Below are positions 1 to 9,215 of a DNA stretch of 64,000 nt, one piece after another; position 1 is the stretch's first letter, and each line of letters starts with the position of its first letter. Source of the stretch: Burkholderia sp. TSV86 (GTDB lineage Bacteria; Pseudomonadota; Gammaproteobacteria; Burkholderiales; Burkholderiaceae); the NCBI RefSeq assembly GCF_001522865.1, contig NZ_LOWB01000116.1, positions 434,001 through 498,000 on the forward strand, read 5' to 3'. The position numbers were made by a program, and so were the translations under genes. A model generated the notes under the pieces. The model saw nothing but the letters and a program-made list of their open reading frames with translations. It ran no database searches and was not told where the DNA came from.

Positions 1-1
1 G

Positions 2-829
2 CCGTTGAAGATCTGGAACGCGATGTTCTTGAAGGACGGCCCATATCAGGTCAAGCCGAATCAGAGTGTCGAGTGGAATCGCGGCGCGTACCTGGTGCAG
101 GGGCTCGCGCATTGCGGGACGTGCCACACGGCGCGCGGTGTGGCCATGCAGGAGAAGTCGCTGGACGAGACGGGCGGCAGTTTCCTGTCGGGCTCGGTGC
201 TGGCCGGCTGGGAGGGCTACAACATCACGTCGGACCGGAACGCGGGGATCGGCGATTGGACGCAACCGCAGCTCGTCCAGTACCTGCGCACCGGTAGCGT
301 GCCGGGCCTGGCACAGGCGGCGGGCCCGATGGCCGAAGCGATCGAGCACAGCTTCTCGCGAATGACGGATGCGGACCTCGGCGCGATCGCGACGTATATC
401 CGCACGGTGCCGGCGGTGAGCGACGGCAGCAAGCAGTCGCGCTCGTCATGGGGCAAGCCGACGAACGACGGTGTGAAGTTGCGCGGTGTCGCGCTGTCGT
501 CGGCGGGGGTCGATCCGGCGCGGCTTTACCTGGGCAACTGCGCGACATGTCACCAGATGCGCGGCAAGGGCACGCCGGACGGCTACTATCCGCCGCTGTT
601 TCACAATTCGACGGTGGGCGCGTCGGATCCGACGAATCTGGTGCAAGTGATTCTGCATGGCGTGCAGCGCAAGGCGGGTAGCAACGATGTCGGGATGCCG
701 GCATTTGGCTATGAATTGTCGGATGCGCAAATCGCCGCGCTCACGAATTACCTGACCCAGCGGTTCGGCAATCCGGGCGCGAAGCAGGTGACTGATCAGG
801 ACGTCGCGAAGCTGCGCGCCGCGCGGTAA
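2..829 (+). CDS. Cytochrome c subunit of a membrane alcohol/gluconate-type dehydrogenase (5' end cut off)
   Basis: The reading frame is open to the left edge, so the start and first haem site lie outside the window. Two CxxCH haem-attachment motifs are visible, CGTCH near residue 37 and CATCH near residue 180 of the visible part. Candidate axial Met ligands are in the GPM segment near residue 108 and in VGMPAFG near residue 228. This spacing fits the three-haem cytochrome subunit (AdhB/GndC type) that passes electrons from a periplasmic flavin or quinoprotein dehydrogenase to ubiquinone. The partner dehydrogenase is presumably upstream, outside the window. A perfect palindrome 37 bp past the stop probably ends the transcript. 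The family call is secure; the substrate of the partner enzyme cannot be told. Confidence 0.85.
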   Translation, partial: PLKIWNAMFLKDGPYQVKPNQSVEWNRGAYLVQGLAHCGTCHTARGVAMQEKSLDETGGSFLSGSVLAGWEGYNITSDRNAGIGDWTQPQLVQYLRTGSVPGLAQAAGPMAEAIEHSFSRMTDADLGAIATYIRTVPAVSDGSKQSRSSWGKPTNDGVKLRGVALSSAGVDPARLYLGNCATCHQMRGKGTPDGYYPPLFHNSTVGASDPTNLVQVILHGVQRKAGSNDVGMPAFGYELSDAQIAALTNYLTQRFGNPGAKQVTDQDVAKLRAAR

Positions 830-865
830 CGTTCGCATCCCGCGCGCCGAACCAACCGCTCGACG

Positions 866-891
866 AGCCGCCGGGCGCGCGCCCGGCGGCT
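866..891. terminator. Perfect 26-bp palindrome downstream of the cytochrome gene
   Basis: Thirteen bases (866-878) are followed directly by their exact reverse complement (879-891), giving a very GC-rich stem with no spacer. There is no T-run after it, so it is not a textbook intrinsic terminator. Its place just after the cytochrome stop codon suggests transcript ending or 3'-end protection. Confidence 0.5.
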
Positions 892-1399
892 GGAAGAATT
901 TGAAGCACGCGCGGCGCACGCCTGCGTTGCCGGTGTTGCTGCCGCGCGCGTTATCGCCGTGCCCATGACTCTCCGTTTGCTGCAATGTGCCGCATAGGCT
1001 GGCGGCGCCCCCCGACATATCCGCCGACACGGGTTCGACCATTGTTGCGATCGTCGGCGGCACGGCAATGCCGATTGGCGGCGAGCACCTTGCCGGCCGG
1101 TAGACTGGCCGCAAGCGGTGGTAACGTAAGGCCGGGCGGGCCGTATCCATACCGATGCCGCCGTGCGGACACCGGGCTTCGCACGAGCGCAAACCATAAG
1201 CGGTTACCATCAGTGGTTACGAACGGCTGCGCGAGGCCGCAAAGCCTGTCTTTCACGGGGTTATCGTTGATTTATTGAGTTTTTGATTCTATTCTTCGCC
1301 CCTTTCGTCCGGGTTTGGCAGGCGGACGCGGATGTCGGCGTCTGTCGCCAGACGTGCGTCGGGCGGCGGGTTGTGTGCCATAGAGAGAAGTTTATCGAG
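892..1399. other. Intergenic region before mqo, no gene seen
   Basis: No ORF here has a recognisable product. The last 140 bp become AT-richer (around 1255-1300) and probably hold the mqo promoter. An AGAGAG purine stretch near 1383-1389 sits about 10 bp before the chosen mqo start and can serve as its ribosome binding site. Confidence 0.5.
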
Positions 1400-3043
1400 A
1401 TGTTGAGAACAATACGCTGGGTGGTAACGGGTTGGGTGGTATCGTTGACCGCGCTGTCCGCGCAGGCGGCCGAGACGAAGAAGGTGGACGTGCTGCTGGT
1501 GGGCGGCGGGATCATGAGTTCGACGCTCGGCGTGTGGTTGCACGAATTGCAGCCCGACTGGTCGATGATGATGATCGAGCGGCTCGACGGCGTTGCGCAG
1601 GAGAGTTCGAACGGCTGGAACAACGCCGGCACCGGCCATTCCGCGCTTGCGGAACTCAACTACACGCCCGAAAAGCCGGACGGCTCGATCGATATTTCGA
1701 AGGCGATCGAAATCAACGAGGCATTCCAGGTGTCGCGCCAGTTCTGGGCGTGGCAGGTGAAGAACGGCGTGCTGAAGAACCCGCGCTCGTTCATCAACTC
1801 GACGCCGCATATGAGTTTCGTCTGGGGCGACGACAATGTCCGCTATCTGAAGAAGCGCTACGAAGCATTGCAGGCGAGCCCGCTGTTCCGAGGCATGCAG
1901 TATTCCGAGGACTACGAACAGATCAAGAAGTGGGTGCCGTTGATGATGGAGGGCCGCGATCCGAAGCAGAGAGTCGCGGCTACCTGGACTCCGATCGGCA
2001 CCGACGTGAACTTCGGCGAGATCACGCGCCAGTTCGTCGGCTATCTGCAGAGCCAGCCGAATTTCGCGCTGTCGCTGTCGAGCGAGGTGCGCGAGATCAA
2101 GCGCAATGCCGACGGCACGTGGCATGTGGCTTACGTGAATACGAAGACGGGCAGCGACGGGCGGGACGTTGATGCGAAGTTCGTATTCATTGGCGCGGGC
2201 GGCGGCGCGTTGCGGCTGCTGCAGGCGTCAGGCATTCCCGAAGCGAAGGATTACGGCGCGTTCCCGGTTGGCGGCTCGTTTCTCGTGACGGACAATCCCG
2301 ATATCGTGCGCCGGCATCTCGCGAAGGCTTATGGCAAGGCGTCGGTCGGCTCGCCGCCGATGTCGGTGCCGCATCTCGACACGCGAATCATCGATGGTAA
2401 GAAAATCATCCTGTTCGGGCCGTTCGCGACATTCTCGACGAAATTTCTGAAGCAGGGCTCATATTTCGACCTGCTCAAGAGTGCCAATATGCACAACGTG
2501 ATGCCGATGATGCATGTGGGCGTCGACGAATTCGCGCTCGTCGAATATCTCGCGGGGCAGTTGATGTTATCCGACGACGACCGCTTCAACGCGCTGAGGG
2601 AGTATTTCCCGAATGCGAAGAAGGAAGACTGGCGCTTGTGGCAGGCTGGCCAGCGCGTGCAGATCATCAAGCGCGATAGTGAGAAGGGCGGCGTGCTGAA
2701 GCTCGGCACCGAGATCGTCAGCGCGAAGGACGGCAGCATCGCGGGCTTGCTCGGGGCTTCGCCGGGCGCGTCGACCGCCGCGCCGATCATGCTGAGCCTG
2801 TTGCAAAAAGTGTTCAAGGACAAGGTCGCGACTCCGGCATGGCAGGACAAGCTTCGCCAAATCGTGCCTAGCTACGGAACCAAGCTCAACGACGATCCGG
2901 CCAAGGTCTATCGGGAGTGGGCCGAAACGAGCGATGTGCTGCAACTCACGCCGCCGCCGCAGATCGACTTGAGCGCGCCGCCGCGCGCGGCCGCGCCGGC
3001 CGCGCCGCGCCCCGCGAAAGCGGCGCAGGATATGGCGCTGTAA
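1400..3043 (+). CDS. mqo: Malate:quinone oxidoreductase, exported form
   Basis: FAD-dependent enzyme oxidising malate to oxaloacetate and reducing quinone. After a hydrophobic N-terminal segment ending in AQA (about residues 1-24) comes the FAD dinucleotide-binding motif [11 protein letters not shown] (about 33-43). The family signature [20 protein letters not shown] follows near residues 70-90. The length, 547 residues, suits the family. The frame stays open upstream to 1283, but the ATG at 1400 is preferred because it puts the signal-like peptide at the N terminus and has a purine-rich stretch upstream. The N-terminal signal or anchor is unlike the cytoplasmic-face E. coli enzyme. The C-terminal 30 residues are Pro/Ala-rich and probably disordered. 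It is transcribed alone. Confidence 0.93.
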   Translation: MLRTIRWVVTGWVVSLTALSAQAAETKKVDVLLVGGGIMSSTLGVWLHELQPDWSMMMIERLDGVAQESSNGWNNAGTGHSALAELNYTPEKPDGSIDISKAIEINEAFQVSRQFWAWQVKNGVLKNPRSFINSTPHMSFVWGDDNVRYLKKRYEALQASPLFRGMQYSEDYEQIKKWVPLMMEGRDPKQRVAATWTPIGTDVNFGEITRQFVGYLQSQPNFALSLSSEVREIKRNADGTWHVAYVNTKTGSDGRDVDAKFVFIGAGGGALRLLQASGIPEAKDYGAFPVGGSFLVTDNPDIVRRHLAKAYGKASVGSPPMSVPHLDTRIIDGKKIILFGPFATFSTKFLKQGSYFDLLKSANMHNVMPMMHVGVDEFALVEYLAGQLMLSDDDRFNALREYFPNAKKEDWRLWQAGQRVQIIKRDSEKGGVLKLGTEIVSAKDGSIAGLLGASPGASTAAPIMLSLLQKVFKDKVATPAWQDKLRQIVPSYGTKLNDDPAKVYREWAETSDVLQLTPPPQIDLSAPPRAAAPAAPRPAKAAQDMAL

Positions 3044-3079
3044 CTGCAACGGCGCCTGCGAGGTCGCGGCCGTTCGGCA

Positions 3080-3859
3080 TCAACGACGTTCGACGAATAT
3101 GTCGCGGTAGCCGCCGTAGATTGCCAGCAGCGGCAGTGCCGTGACGAGCGGAGTTGCGACGAGCGCGCGCAGCATCGCGCTCATCGTCGGCAGCAGCGCG
3201 GCGGCGCAAACGAATGCAGGCACGCAGGCGAGCGCGATCCGCCAATTGAGTGCGGCGGCCTTCAGGCTTGCCGTCATCGCTTCGAGCGGCGATGCATCGT
3301 GCAGTACCACCAGCGCGGGCGCGAATCCACTCGCGGCGAGCGCGATGACCAGCGCCGGCACGCCGGGCGCAATCTCGATCATGCCGCGCGGCGCCTGCGC
3401 GAATGCGCGCACGTCGTTCGACGCGGCAATCGGTTGCAAGATGTCCCGCATGCCGATGGCGAATACATAGGCTATCGCCCAGTACGCAAGCATCGCGAAT
3501 GCAACGACGATCAGCGCGTCGCGCCGCGCGATCACGATCGACCTGATTTCGCTGAACGTGGCAGCACGCCCGGATTGCGCGCGATGCTGCGCAACAATCA
3601 GGATGCCGACCGCATACGGCACAAGCAGCAGTGCGAGTGGGCTCAGCACCGGGGCGAGTTGCGCGAGCGTTGCGATGTCCGCGCACAGCAGCATGATGTT
3701 CAGCCACAGCAGCGGTTGTGCGCAGGCGGCTTGCCAGCCGTTCGCAAGCCAGCCGCCGATGCGTGCGATGCGGACCATGCGGCCGTCCGGATGGGGCAGG
3801 GCGGCAAGCGGCGACGGCCGGGCGTTCCGATGAATGAGTCTCAAATATTCGATGCTCAT
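3080..3859 (-). CDS. Multi-pass inner-membrane protein, third gene of the PadR operon
   Basis: 259 residues with about six hydrophobic segments (near residues 48-70, 72-92, 113-135, 165-185, 205-225 and 228-248) separated by short polar loops. The N-terminal 45 residues are polar and basic. It resembles the uncharacterised BPSS1799-type membrane proteins of Burkholderia, but this is from memory of the family only and no function is known. A good ribosome binding site (AAGGAG) lies just before the start. It follows the HAAS-domain gene by 58 bp on the same strand, so it probably belongs to the PadR operon. Confidence 0.7.
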   Translation of the reverse strand: MSIEYLRLIHRNARPSPLAALPHPDGRMVRIARIGGWLANGWQAACAQPLLWLNIMLLCADIATLAQLAPVLSPLALLLVPYAVGILIVAQHRAQSGRAATFSEIRSIVIARRDALIVVAFAMLAYWAIAYVFAIGMRDILQPIAASNDVRAFAQAPRGMIEIAPGVPALVIALAASGFAPALVVLHDASPLEAMTASLKAAALNWRIALACVPAFVCAAALLPTMSAMLRALVATPLVTALPLLAIYGGYRDIFVERR

Positions 3860-3917
3860 GTTGGTCTCCTTGCTTGAGGCGAAGCGAAGATGGGCTCAGG
3901 TTCGGCGCGCCGGCCGC

Positions 3918-5033
3918 TCAAACCGACGCGTCGCGCTCCAGGCTGGCCGAGATCACGCCGATCTGCCGCCTGACGTAGCGGGCGAGCGCGCGCCACGTGA
4001 TACGAGTAAGCCATATGCAGAACAACAGGCCGGCGATACCGATCGGCAGCATCGCGAGCGACGCGCGTGACGAGTAGCTGGAAAGCGCGTTGATGTTCGA
4101 CGCGACGATGTGCACATGCTGGTTCGCCGTGTCGATAGCAATCTGTCCGTTCTCGATCGCGACCGATGCCGGTCCGTCATGAATGGCCGCGCCGGTGGTT
4201 TTACCGTGCTCGTCTTCGGTGAAGCTCGCCGTCTTGCCGTCGTCGCTGGCCATGCTCCAAATGGTCGATGGATTGTCGCGGCCGGTGCGCGCAAGCGACA
4301 CGCGATCGCCGTCGTCGGTGTGAAGCTCGAGCGAGATGACGTCGCGGCGCGCGATCGTGAACGCGGCATCGCCATCGGGCGTGAGCAGCTTGCGCGCGGC
4401 TTCGCTCGGCGTGTCGATCACGGGCTTGTCGTCCTGCAGGCGCAGGACGATCGGGCCTGCGGACGTCACGATCGAGATGCGCGTACCGTTGTCGAGCATC
4501 AGCCGGTAGCGATCGCCGACCACCTTCAGCGCGTCGATGTCGTCGAGCGTCAGCGTGCCGTGGCTGGCGTCGCGATGCTTGGCGTCGCCGTCGAACAAAT
4601 GAATGTTGAACGGTGCCGTCTCGGCCGGCTTGCCGAGCAGCGCGTGGCTGCCGAACAGCGCGAGCGCGACCAGCCCGGCCACCGTGAGCGCGCCTGAGGC
4701 GATATAGCCGGCCGTGAGCACCAGCATGTAGAGCATGAGCGGCACGAGCAGCACCAGGTGCAGCAGGCCGAGCCCGGCGATCGAGCCGACGACTCGCATC
4801 AAGTTGCCGAACGAGCGGCGTTTTTCCCAGCGCCGGTAATTCGCCTGTGCTTTCAGCTCGCGTGCGAGCCTGGCCGGATCGCCGAGCGCGGCGATCACGT
4901 CTTCCTCATTGCGCCCGGCCGCGATCGCATCGCCGATGTATTCCCGATAATCGGCGACGATCTCGTCGATTGCCTCCTTGGGCAGACTGCGCAGCTCGTG
5001 TCGCAATTGCTGAATGAACGCATCCTGTTTCAT
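3918..5033 (-). CDS. HAAS (DUF1700) domain membrane protein with a C-terminal DUF4097-like region
   Basis: The N-terminal 70 residues form a HAAS/DUF1700 domain (pattern FIQQLRHELRSLP, EIVADYREYIGD, ALGDPARLARELKAQ), an alpha-helical module almost always encoded beside PadR regulators. Two or three membrane segments follow (about residues 85-140). Then comes a beta-rich stretch of about 150 residues rich in Asp and Thr, probably extracytoplasmic, resembling DUF4097. A final membrane helix near residues 315-335 ends in a basic cytoplasmic tail. The start overlaps the stop of padR by four bases, so the two are translationally coupled. HAAS proteins are thought to act with their PadR partner in envelope-stress control; here that is inferred from context. 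Confidence 0.8.
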   Translation of the reverse strand: MKQDAFIQQLRHELRSLPKEAIDEIVADYREYIGDAIAAGRNEEDVIAALGDPARLARELKAQANYRRWEKRRSFGNLMRVVGSIAGLGLLHLVLLVPLMLYMLVLTAGYIASGALTVAGLVALALFGSHALLGKPAETAPFNIHLFDGDAKHRDASHGTLTLDDIDALKVVGDRYRLMLDNGTRISIVTSAGPIVLRLQDDKPVIDTPSEAARKLLTPDGDAAFTIARRDVISLELHTDDGDRVSLARTGRDNPSTIWSMASDDGKTASFTEDEHGKTTGAAIHDGPASVAIENGQIAIDTANQHVHIVASNINALSSYSSRASLAMLPIGIAGLLFCIWLTRITWRALARYVRRQIGVISASLERDASV

Positions 5034-5371
5034 CTCGACTCCTTATCGTCCGCTGCCGGGCCGGGCAAGCCCAATACGCCGTTGACTTCGTCGACGAAGC
5101 TGCGCCATTCGTCTTCCATTTCACGCAGCGCGCGCCGTCCTTCGGCCGTGACCGAGTAGTACTTTCTGGGTGGCCCCGAATTCGATTCGACGAGGTAGGT
5201 CGACACCCACGATTCGCCTTGCAAACGCCGCATCAGCGGGTAGATCGTGCCTTCGCTGATTTCCATCGTGGCCGACAGCGTCGATACCAATTCATATGCA
5301 TAGCTGTCGCCACGTGCGAGCACCGCGAGAACGCACATGTCGAGCGTGCCTTTCTTCAGTTGGGTCTTCAT
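5030..5371 (-). CDS. PadR-family transcriptional regulator
   Basis: 113-residue winged-helix regulator. The start (MKTQLKKGTLDMCVLAVLARGDSYAYEL) is typical of PadR subfamily 2, followed by SEGTIYPLMRRLQ, the recognition-helix region, then the wing PPRKYYSVTAEGR and a short C-terminal dimerisation helix. It is first in a leftward operon with the HAAS protein and the membrane protein, an arrangement seen widely. PadR proteins usually repress their own operon. The 20-bp direct repeat upstream (5395-5414 and 5480-5499) is the obvious candidate operator. Confidence 0.88.
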   Translation of the reverse strand: MKTQLKKGTLDMCVLAVLARGDSYAYELVSTLSATMEISEGTIYPLMRRLQGESWVSTYLVESNSGPPRKYYSVTAEGRRALREMEDEWRSFVDEVNGVLGLPGPAADDKESR

Positions 5372-5394
5372 GCCGATCGGTTTAACCTGCGTTG

Positions 5395-5499
5395 CAAGGT
5401 ATTGTGTAATGCATGATACAGCGTGGCAGCTTAGACCTTGGAAAACGTGGTTGCACTATAGCAGCCACTATTGTTCTATGCAAGGTACTGTTTTATGCA
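5395..5499. promoter_or_regulatory. Two copies of a 20-bp site upstream of the PadR operon
   Basis: The sequence GCAAGGTAYTGTKTWATGCA occurs at 5395-5414 and again, same orientation, at 5480-5499 (17 of 20 bases identical, starts 85 bp apart). The whole stretch is AT-rich compared with its surroundings and holds further ATGCA elements. PadR regulators often bind paired sites in their own promoter, so this is a likely operator and promoter region; no footprint is known. Confidence 0.5.
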
Positions 5500-5589
5500 A
5501 GCCTTCTTGAGGCGAGATGAGGTGAGGCGGGGCGAGCAAGGGCGGGCCACGCGCATGCCTGGCCCGCTCGGGCGGCCGCTAGGCGGCCG

Positions 5590-6891
5590 TCATTCGCTGC
5601 TGGTCCATTCAACGTTTGCGCCGACGGAGCGCAGGTTCTCGACAAAATGTGGGTGCGCGCGGCGAATCGGCTGGGCGTTGAGGATTTCCGAGCGTCCGTC
5701 GATGCTCGATGCGACCATCAGCAGCGCGATCGCGACGCGGATGATGTACGGGCTCTCGACCCGCGCCGGGCCGAGCGGCAGCCCGCCGAACGTGATCAGG
5801 CGGTGCGGATCGGACTGGAACACATGCGCGCCGAATTTCGACAGATCTCCTGTCCAGCCCATCGCGCCGTCGTAGATCTTGTTCCAGAACATCACGCTTC
5901 CCTGCGCTTGTACGCCGAGCGCGACGAAGATCGGCAGCAGGTCGACGGGCAGGTACGGCCACGGCGCCGCTTCGACTTTCGTCAGAATGTTGCGGGTAAA
6001 CGGTTGTTTGACCTTCAGCGGGCCGTCGCGCAGCGCATGCGACCAGCCGTTCTCGTGCTTGACTTGCACGCCGAACTTCGCGAAGGTCCGGTCGATCAGC
6101 GGAAACTGCTCGGGAGAGCCGTTGCGCACCGCGATGTCGCCGCCCGTAATCGCGCCGAGTGCGAGGAAAGTGGCGATTTCGTGGAAATCCTCGGCGAAGC
6201 GGTGCTCGCCACCGCTGAGCGGGCGGCCGCCCTGCACGCTGAGGTGCGATGTGCCGATGCCGTCGATCGGCACGCCGAGCATCGCGAGAAACCGGCAGAA
6301 CTCCTGCACGTGTGGCTCCGAGGCGGCGTTGACGAGCGTCGACACGCCGCCGGCCGATGCCGCGCACAGCACGAAATTCTCGGTGGTCGTCACGGAGGCA
6401 TAGTCGAGCCAGTGATGATTCGGCGTGAGCGGGCCGTCGGCGCGCACGATCAGCGAATCCGCGGTGCGCTCGATGCGTGCGCCGAAGCGTTCGAACACTT
6501 CGACGTGCGGATCGATTTCGCGCACGCCGAGCGTGCAGCCCTTGACGTCGTTTTCGAGCCGCGCGACGCCGAAGCGCGCGACGAGCGGCGGCACCAGCAT
6601 GATGGAAGAGCGCATTTCTTCCGGCAGCCGGTGCACGGCCGGATCGAACCGCGTTTCGCGATGGTGCAGATCGAGCACGCCCGTTGCATAGTCGATCGAT
6701 ACGTCGCTGCCCAGCGTGCGGAAAATCTCGAGAATCTTGCGGACGTCGGTGATGTCCGGCACGCCGATGAGCCTGAGCGGCTGATCGGTGAGGAGCGTCG
6801 CGCATAGGATGGGTAAAACGGCATTCTTGTTGGCGGACGGGGTGATTTCCCCACGAAGCGGGGCGCCGCCGTGGACGATCAGATTCGACAT
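5590..6891 (-). CDS. UDP-N-acetylglucosamine 1-carboxyvinyltransferase paralogue (MurA-like)
   Basis: EPSP-synthase-fold enzyme of 433 residues, matching MurA, which transfers enolpyruvate from PEP to UDP-GlcNAc in peptidoglycan synthesis. The PEP-binding Lys is at K22 (SANKNAVLP). The catalytic Cys is at C119 in KGCTLGVREID, where typical MurA has PGGCAIGxRPVD; the Cys and nearby Arg are kept but the PGG turn is lost. A conserved Asp (VDLLP) and the C-terminal Arg (IIRVAIALL) are present. The start at 6891 is chosen because MSNLIVHGG aligns with family N termini. It stands alone, far from any mur-his locus, so it is probably a second, divergent copy; fosfomycin sensitivity should be kept because the Cys is intact. 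Confidence 0.82.
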   Translation of the reverse strand: MSNLIVHGGAPLRGEITPSANKNAVLPILCATLLTDQPLRLIGVPDITDVRKILEIFRTLGSDVSIDYATGVLDLHHRETRFDPAVHRLPEEMRSSIMLVPPLVARFGVARLENDVKGCTLGVREIDPHVEVFERFGARIERTADSLIVRADGPLTPNHHWLDYASVTTTENFVLCAASAGGVSTLVNAASEPHVQEFCRFLAMLGVPIDGIGTSHLSVQGGRPLSGGEHRFAEDFHEIATFLALGAITGGDIAVRNGSPEQFPLIDRTFAKFGVQVKHENGWSHALRDGPLKVKQPFTRNILTKVEAAPWPYLPVDLLPIFVALGVQAQGSVMFWNKIYDGAMGWTGDLSKFGAHVFQSDPHRLITFGGLPLGPARVESPYIIRVAIALLMVASSIDGRSEILNAQPIRRAHPHFVENLRSVGANVEWTSSE

Positions 6892-7088
6892 AACTGAGTG
6901 CAGGTGGGTAATGACGCGCAAGGTCGATATCATGCCATCGTTCCGCCGGACTTTCGCGCTTTCGTTGCACGGCGAAGGCGAGGCCGCGTTTGCATCGCAA
7001 GCATATTGCGCTTCACTGGAGCCGCGCGCGGCGGGATGATCATCGGCGCGCGCCGCCGTCGATCGGGCCCTTTCAAGCGAGGCGGCAC

Positions 7089-7589
7089 ATGCCGGCCGAA
7101 AAGCCCTCGTTTTACGAAGGCGGCTGCACTTGTCGCGCGGTACGTTGCCGGATGACCGGCGCGCTGCTCATCGTGCATTGCTGCCATTGCTGCTGGCGCC
7201 AGCGGCAGACGGGCGCATCGTTCGCGCTGCGCGCATTGATCGAATCCGCCAGGCTGTTGTTGTTACATGGCGAGATCGAGCGCGCGCATGCGTTCGCAGA
7301 TTGGCAAGAGGCAAACGATCGTGCGTTGCCCGCCATGTCGCGTGGCGGTGGGGGCATTATGCGGGCGGCGGCGAGCTGGTGTCGTTCGTTCGCGTTGGCG
7401 CGCTCGATGAGCCCGATCGGCTGCCGCCGGACATTCATATTTTTACGTCTTCGAAGCAGCCCTGGCTGGTCTTGCCGCCCAAAGCGCGCGCCGTACCCAA
7501 ATACTATGCGTTTGGGCGAAGTTTGGCCGGCACCAAGCCTTGCACGGCGTGCCGCGATGCTCGAAGCGCGCGGAGCGGGGCACGTGTAA
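7089..7589 (+). pseudogene. GFA-family (CENP-V/GFA domain) zinc protein, broken by frameshifts
   Basis: The start (MPAEKPSFYEGGCTCRAVRCR, then VHCCHCCWRQRQTGASFAL) is a GFA domain with its Cys zinc ligands. Reading then has to change frame at least three times to stay homologous. Near 7290 it moves to the frame giving IVRCPPCRVAV. Near 7345 it moves to the frame giving GHYAGGGELVSFVRVG and DIHIFTSSKQPWLVLPP. Near 7507 it returns to the first frame for GEVWPAPSLARRAAM, the usual C terminus. All segments are in family order, so this is a decayed gene or an error-rich stretch of assembly. The intact family resembles glutathione-dependent formaldehyde-activating enzyme, though most members have no proven activity. 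Confidence 0.75.
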
Positions 7590-7781
7590 TCCTCATGGGC
7601 GGGCGATTTCCGGGCGTCTAACGGCGACGCAGGCACGTTCAGGGCAGGGCGGGAGGGGGTGGAAGGTGACAGGGGCGCGGCGTAGGCGCCGCTGCGGGAC
7701 AAAGCGCGCGATTCATGTGCGGCTTCCCGCTGATCGACGCGCCGGCGCGCATTGCTGTACAGCCTGCGCCGGCACGTCTTC

Positions 7782-7803
7782 GATGCCGGCGGGAGCCGGC
7801 ATC
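7782..7803 (-). terminator. Hairpin just after the small exported-protein gene
   Basis: A perfect 9-bp stem (7782-7790 with 7795-7803) with a 4-base loop begins 8 bp past the stop of the minus-strand gene ending at 7811. There is no strong T-run. Position and stem suggest a transcript end for that gene, and it may also block read-through from the other side. Confidence 0.5.
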
Positions 7804-7810
7804 TCAAGCA

Positions 7811-8155
7811 TTACAGACAGCTGTTGATGTCGCTTGCGGCTGCGCCGCCGGCCGAGCCGCTGCCGCTGCGAAAGCCAACCCAGGTCTTCGCGTTGCTGGC
7901 GAACGCCGGACGCACGACGGCGGCTGCGCCATTCGGCGGCTGCTGCCCCGGCACGTAGACGTCCGTTGCCAGACCGTTCGCGAGTTCATATTGCGAGACG
8001 ACCTGCTGCTGCGCCTTGTCGGCCCAGGTCTTCGCGATGCAGGTTGCGACTTCTTCGGCCGGCTTTTGGCTTTGTCCGACGTTTTGAACGTCAGCGGCCG
8101 GCGCGGCGATGGCGGAGGTTGCCGCAACCAACGCGATCAGCGGTAAGTATTTCAT
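7811..8155 (-). CDS. Small exported protein of unknown function
   Basis: 114 residues. The N terminus MKYLPLIALVAATSAIAAPA is a clear Sec signal peptide. The mature part has two Cys residues (in EEVATCIAKTW and at the C-terminal SCL) that could form a disulphide. A Gly/Ser/Ala-rich stretch lies near residues 95-107. A good ribosome binding site (AAGGAG) sits 6-8 bases before the ATG, and a hairpin follows the stop, so it looks like a monocistronic gene. I do not recognise a domain; such small secreted proteins are common in Burkholderia. Confidence 0.72.
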   Translation of the reverse strand: MKYLPLIALVAATSAIAAPAADVQNVGQSQKPAEEVATCIAKTWADKAQQQVVSQYELANGLATDVYVPGQQPPNGAAAVVRPAFASNAKTWVGFRSGSGSAGGAAASDINSCL

Positions 8156-8856
8156 GTTATCTCCTTCTGGTCGTGATTCACGATTCGGTTCTTAACGGGT
8201 ACTGCGATGAAATGGAGTGCGGAATTGCGCCAATGTTCCGTGGATTCGGAAACAAGTTGTTAAGGCGCTTGCCAAACGATGAAATTTGGCTCTGCGAAGC
8301 GAAGGAAGCAAAGAAGATGCGGGACGGAAAAAGAATGAAAGATGCGATCGAAACCGTCAGCCTACGCCACGGCTCTGATGGCCGCTTGGCGTAGGGTTCG
8401 TGCTAACGGTGGCCCCGTCGCTGTTTGAGTTCATCATCGCAAAGTGGCGGCGCAATGTCTGTTAAGCACCTTCAAATCGATCGCCAGAATTGTCATAGAT
8501 TGTTCAGGGTGCCTTATTTGTTTGACGGTCGATGCAGGCGTCCTTACACTGGCCGAACGTTCAGATCACGGGCTTACGTTTTGAACAGCGATAGTCATAT
8601 TCGCAAGGTTTTCCCGCCTGACATGCAGAACGCCTGCCGGTTTTCCGCTTCATCATTCCAGCCGTCGTTCCGCTAGTAGGCGAACGGCGCGCGTCGCGGC
8701 ATGACGCTACGCGATTTCAATGCTTTCGCGCTTCGTATTGATTGGCCTGTGCGGCATCGGTGTGCCGCCGATGCGGCGCACACCTTGCCCGCGCCGCGCA
8801 CGTCGCGACGGTGCGGGCGTTGACGCATGCGCAAGCACGTGATGAAGGAGGATCAA
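8156..8856. other. Long gap without a recognisable gene; holds a hairpin at 8361-8395
   Basis: No ORF here has a recognisable product or a convincing start. The left end carries the promoter of the leftward exported-protein gene. At 8361-8395 there is an inverted repeat: a 9-bp outer stem (8361-8369 with 8387-8395) and a 4-bp inner stem separated by a 2-base bulge. No T-run follows it. Confidence 0.5.
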
Positions 8857-8925
8857 TGCCCGACGACAGTGACCCTTACCCCTTATGTCGACACCTCGAC
8901 GCTTTTCGTGGTCGGTTCGTGTGAC
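8857..8925 (+). CDS. Possible 22-residue peptide with a strong ribosome binding site
   Basis: An exact AAGGAGG lies 6 bases before an ATG that opens a 22-codon ORF beginning MPDDSDPYPLCRHLDAF. The ORF is too short for homology to help, and a chance match cannot be excluded. The quality and spacing of the Shine-Dalgarno sequence in an otherwise empty region is the only evidence. Confidence 0.3.
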
Positions 8926-9039
8926 AAACCGTTTCGCACGCCGCACGCCGCCTTCTCGAGCTGCCTGAGATGCCGCGCTGCTTGCCCCGGTTCGTTGCGC
9001 GAGCGCTTTACTTCAACGTAATGAACCAGGACGCACACC

Positions 9040-9189
9040 ATGCATTTCGCACTTCTCGTTTCTGATTTGCCTCACCTGAATGAATCGCGGGCGTATTACG
9101 ACGCGCTGCTTTCGCCCGATATCCGCGAGCCGAAGCAGCGAGGTTTGCTTGGCGCTTGCAAACGCTTGCTCAGTGCGTTGTTTCGGTAA
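9040..9189 (+). CDS. Possible 49-residue protein followed by a terminator
   Basis: The ORF starts MHFALLVSDLPHLNESRAYY and ends with a basic Lys/Arg-rich stretch (KQRGLLGACKRLLSALFR). It is amphipathic with no signal peptide and I recognise no family. A strong intrinsic-type terminator begins 27 bp after the stop, which supports a short transcript ending here. No good Shine-Dalgarno sequence is visible. Confidence 0.4.
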   Translation: MHFALLVSDLPHLNESRAYYDALLSPDIREPKQRGLLGACKRLLSALFR

Positions 9190-9215
9190 CGAATTCGCCG
9201 CTGGGCGATCGAGCG

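Noticed and set aside
1283-1399. Upstream extension of mqo
   Set aside because: The added 39 residues lack homology and would bury the signal-like peptide; the ATG at 1400 is better.
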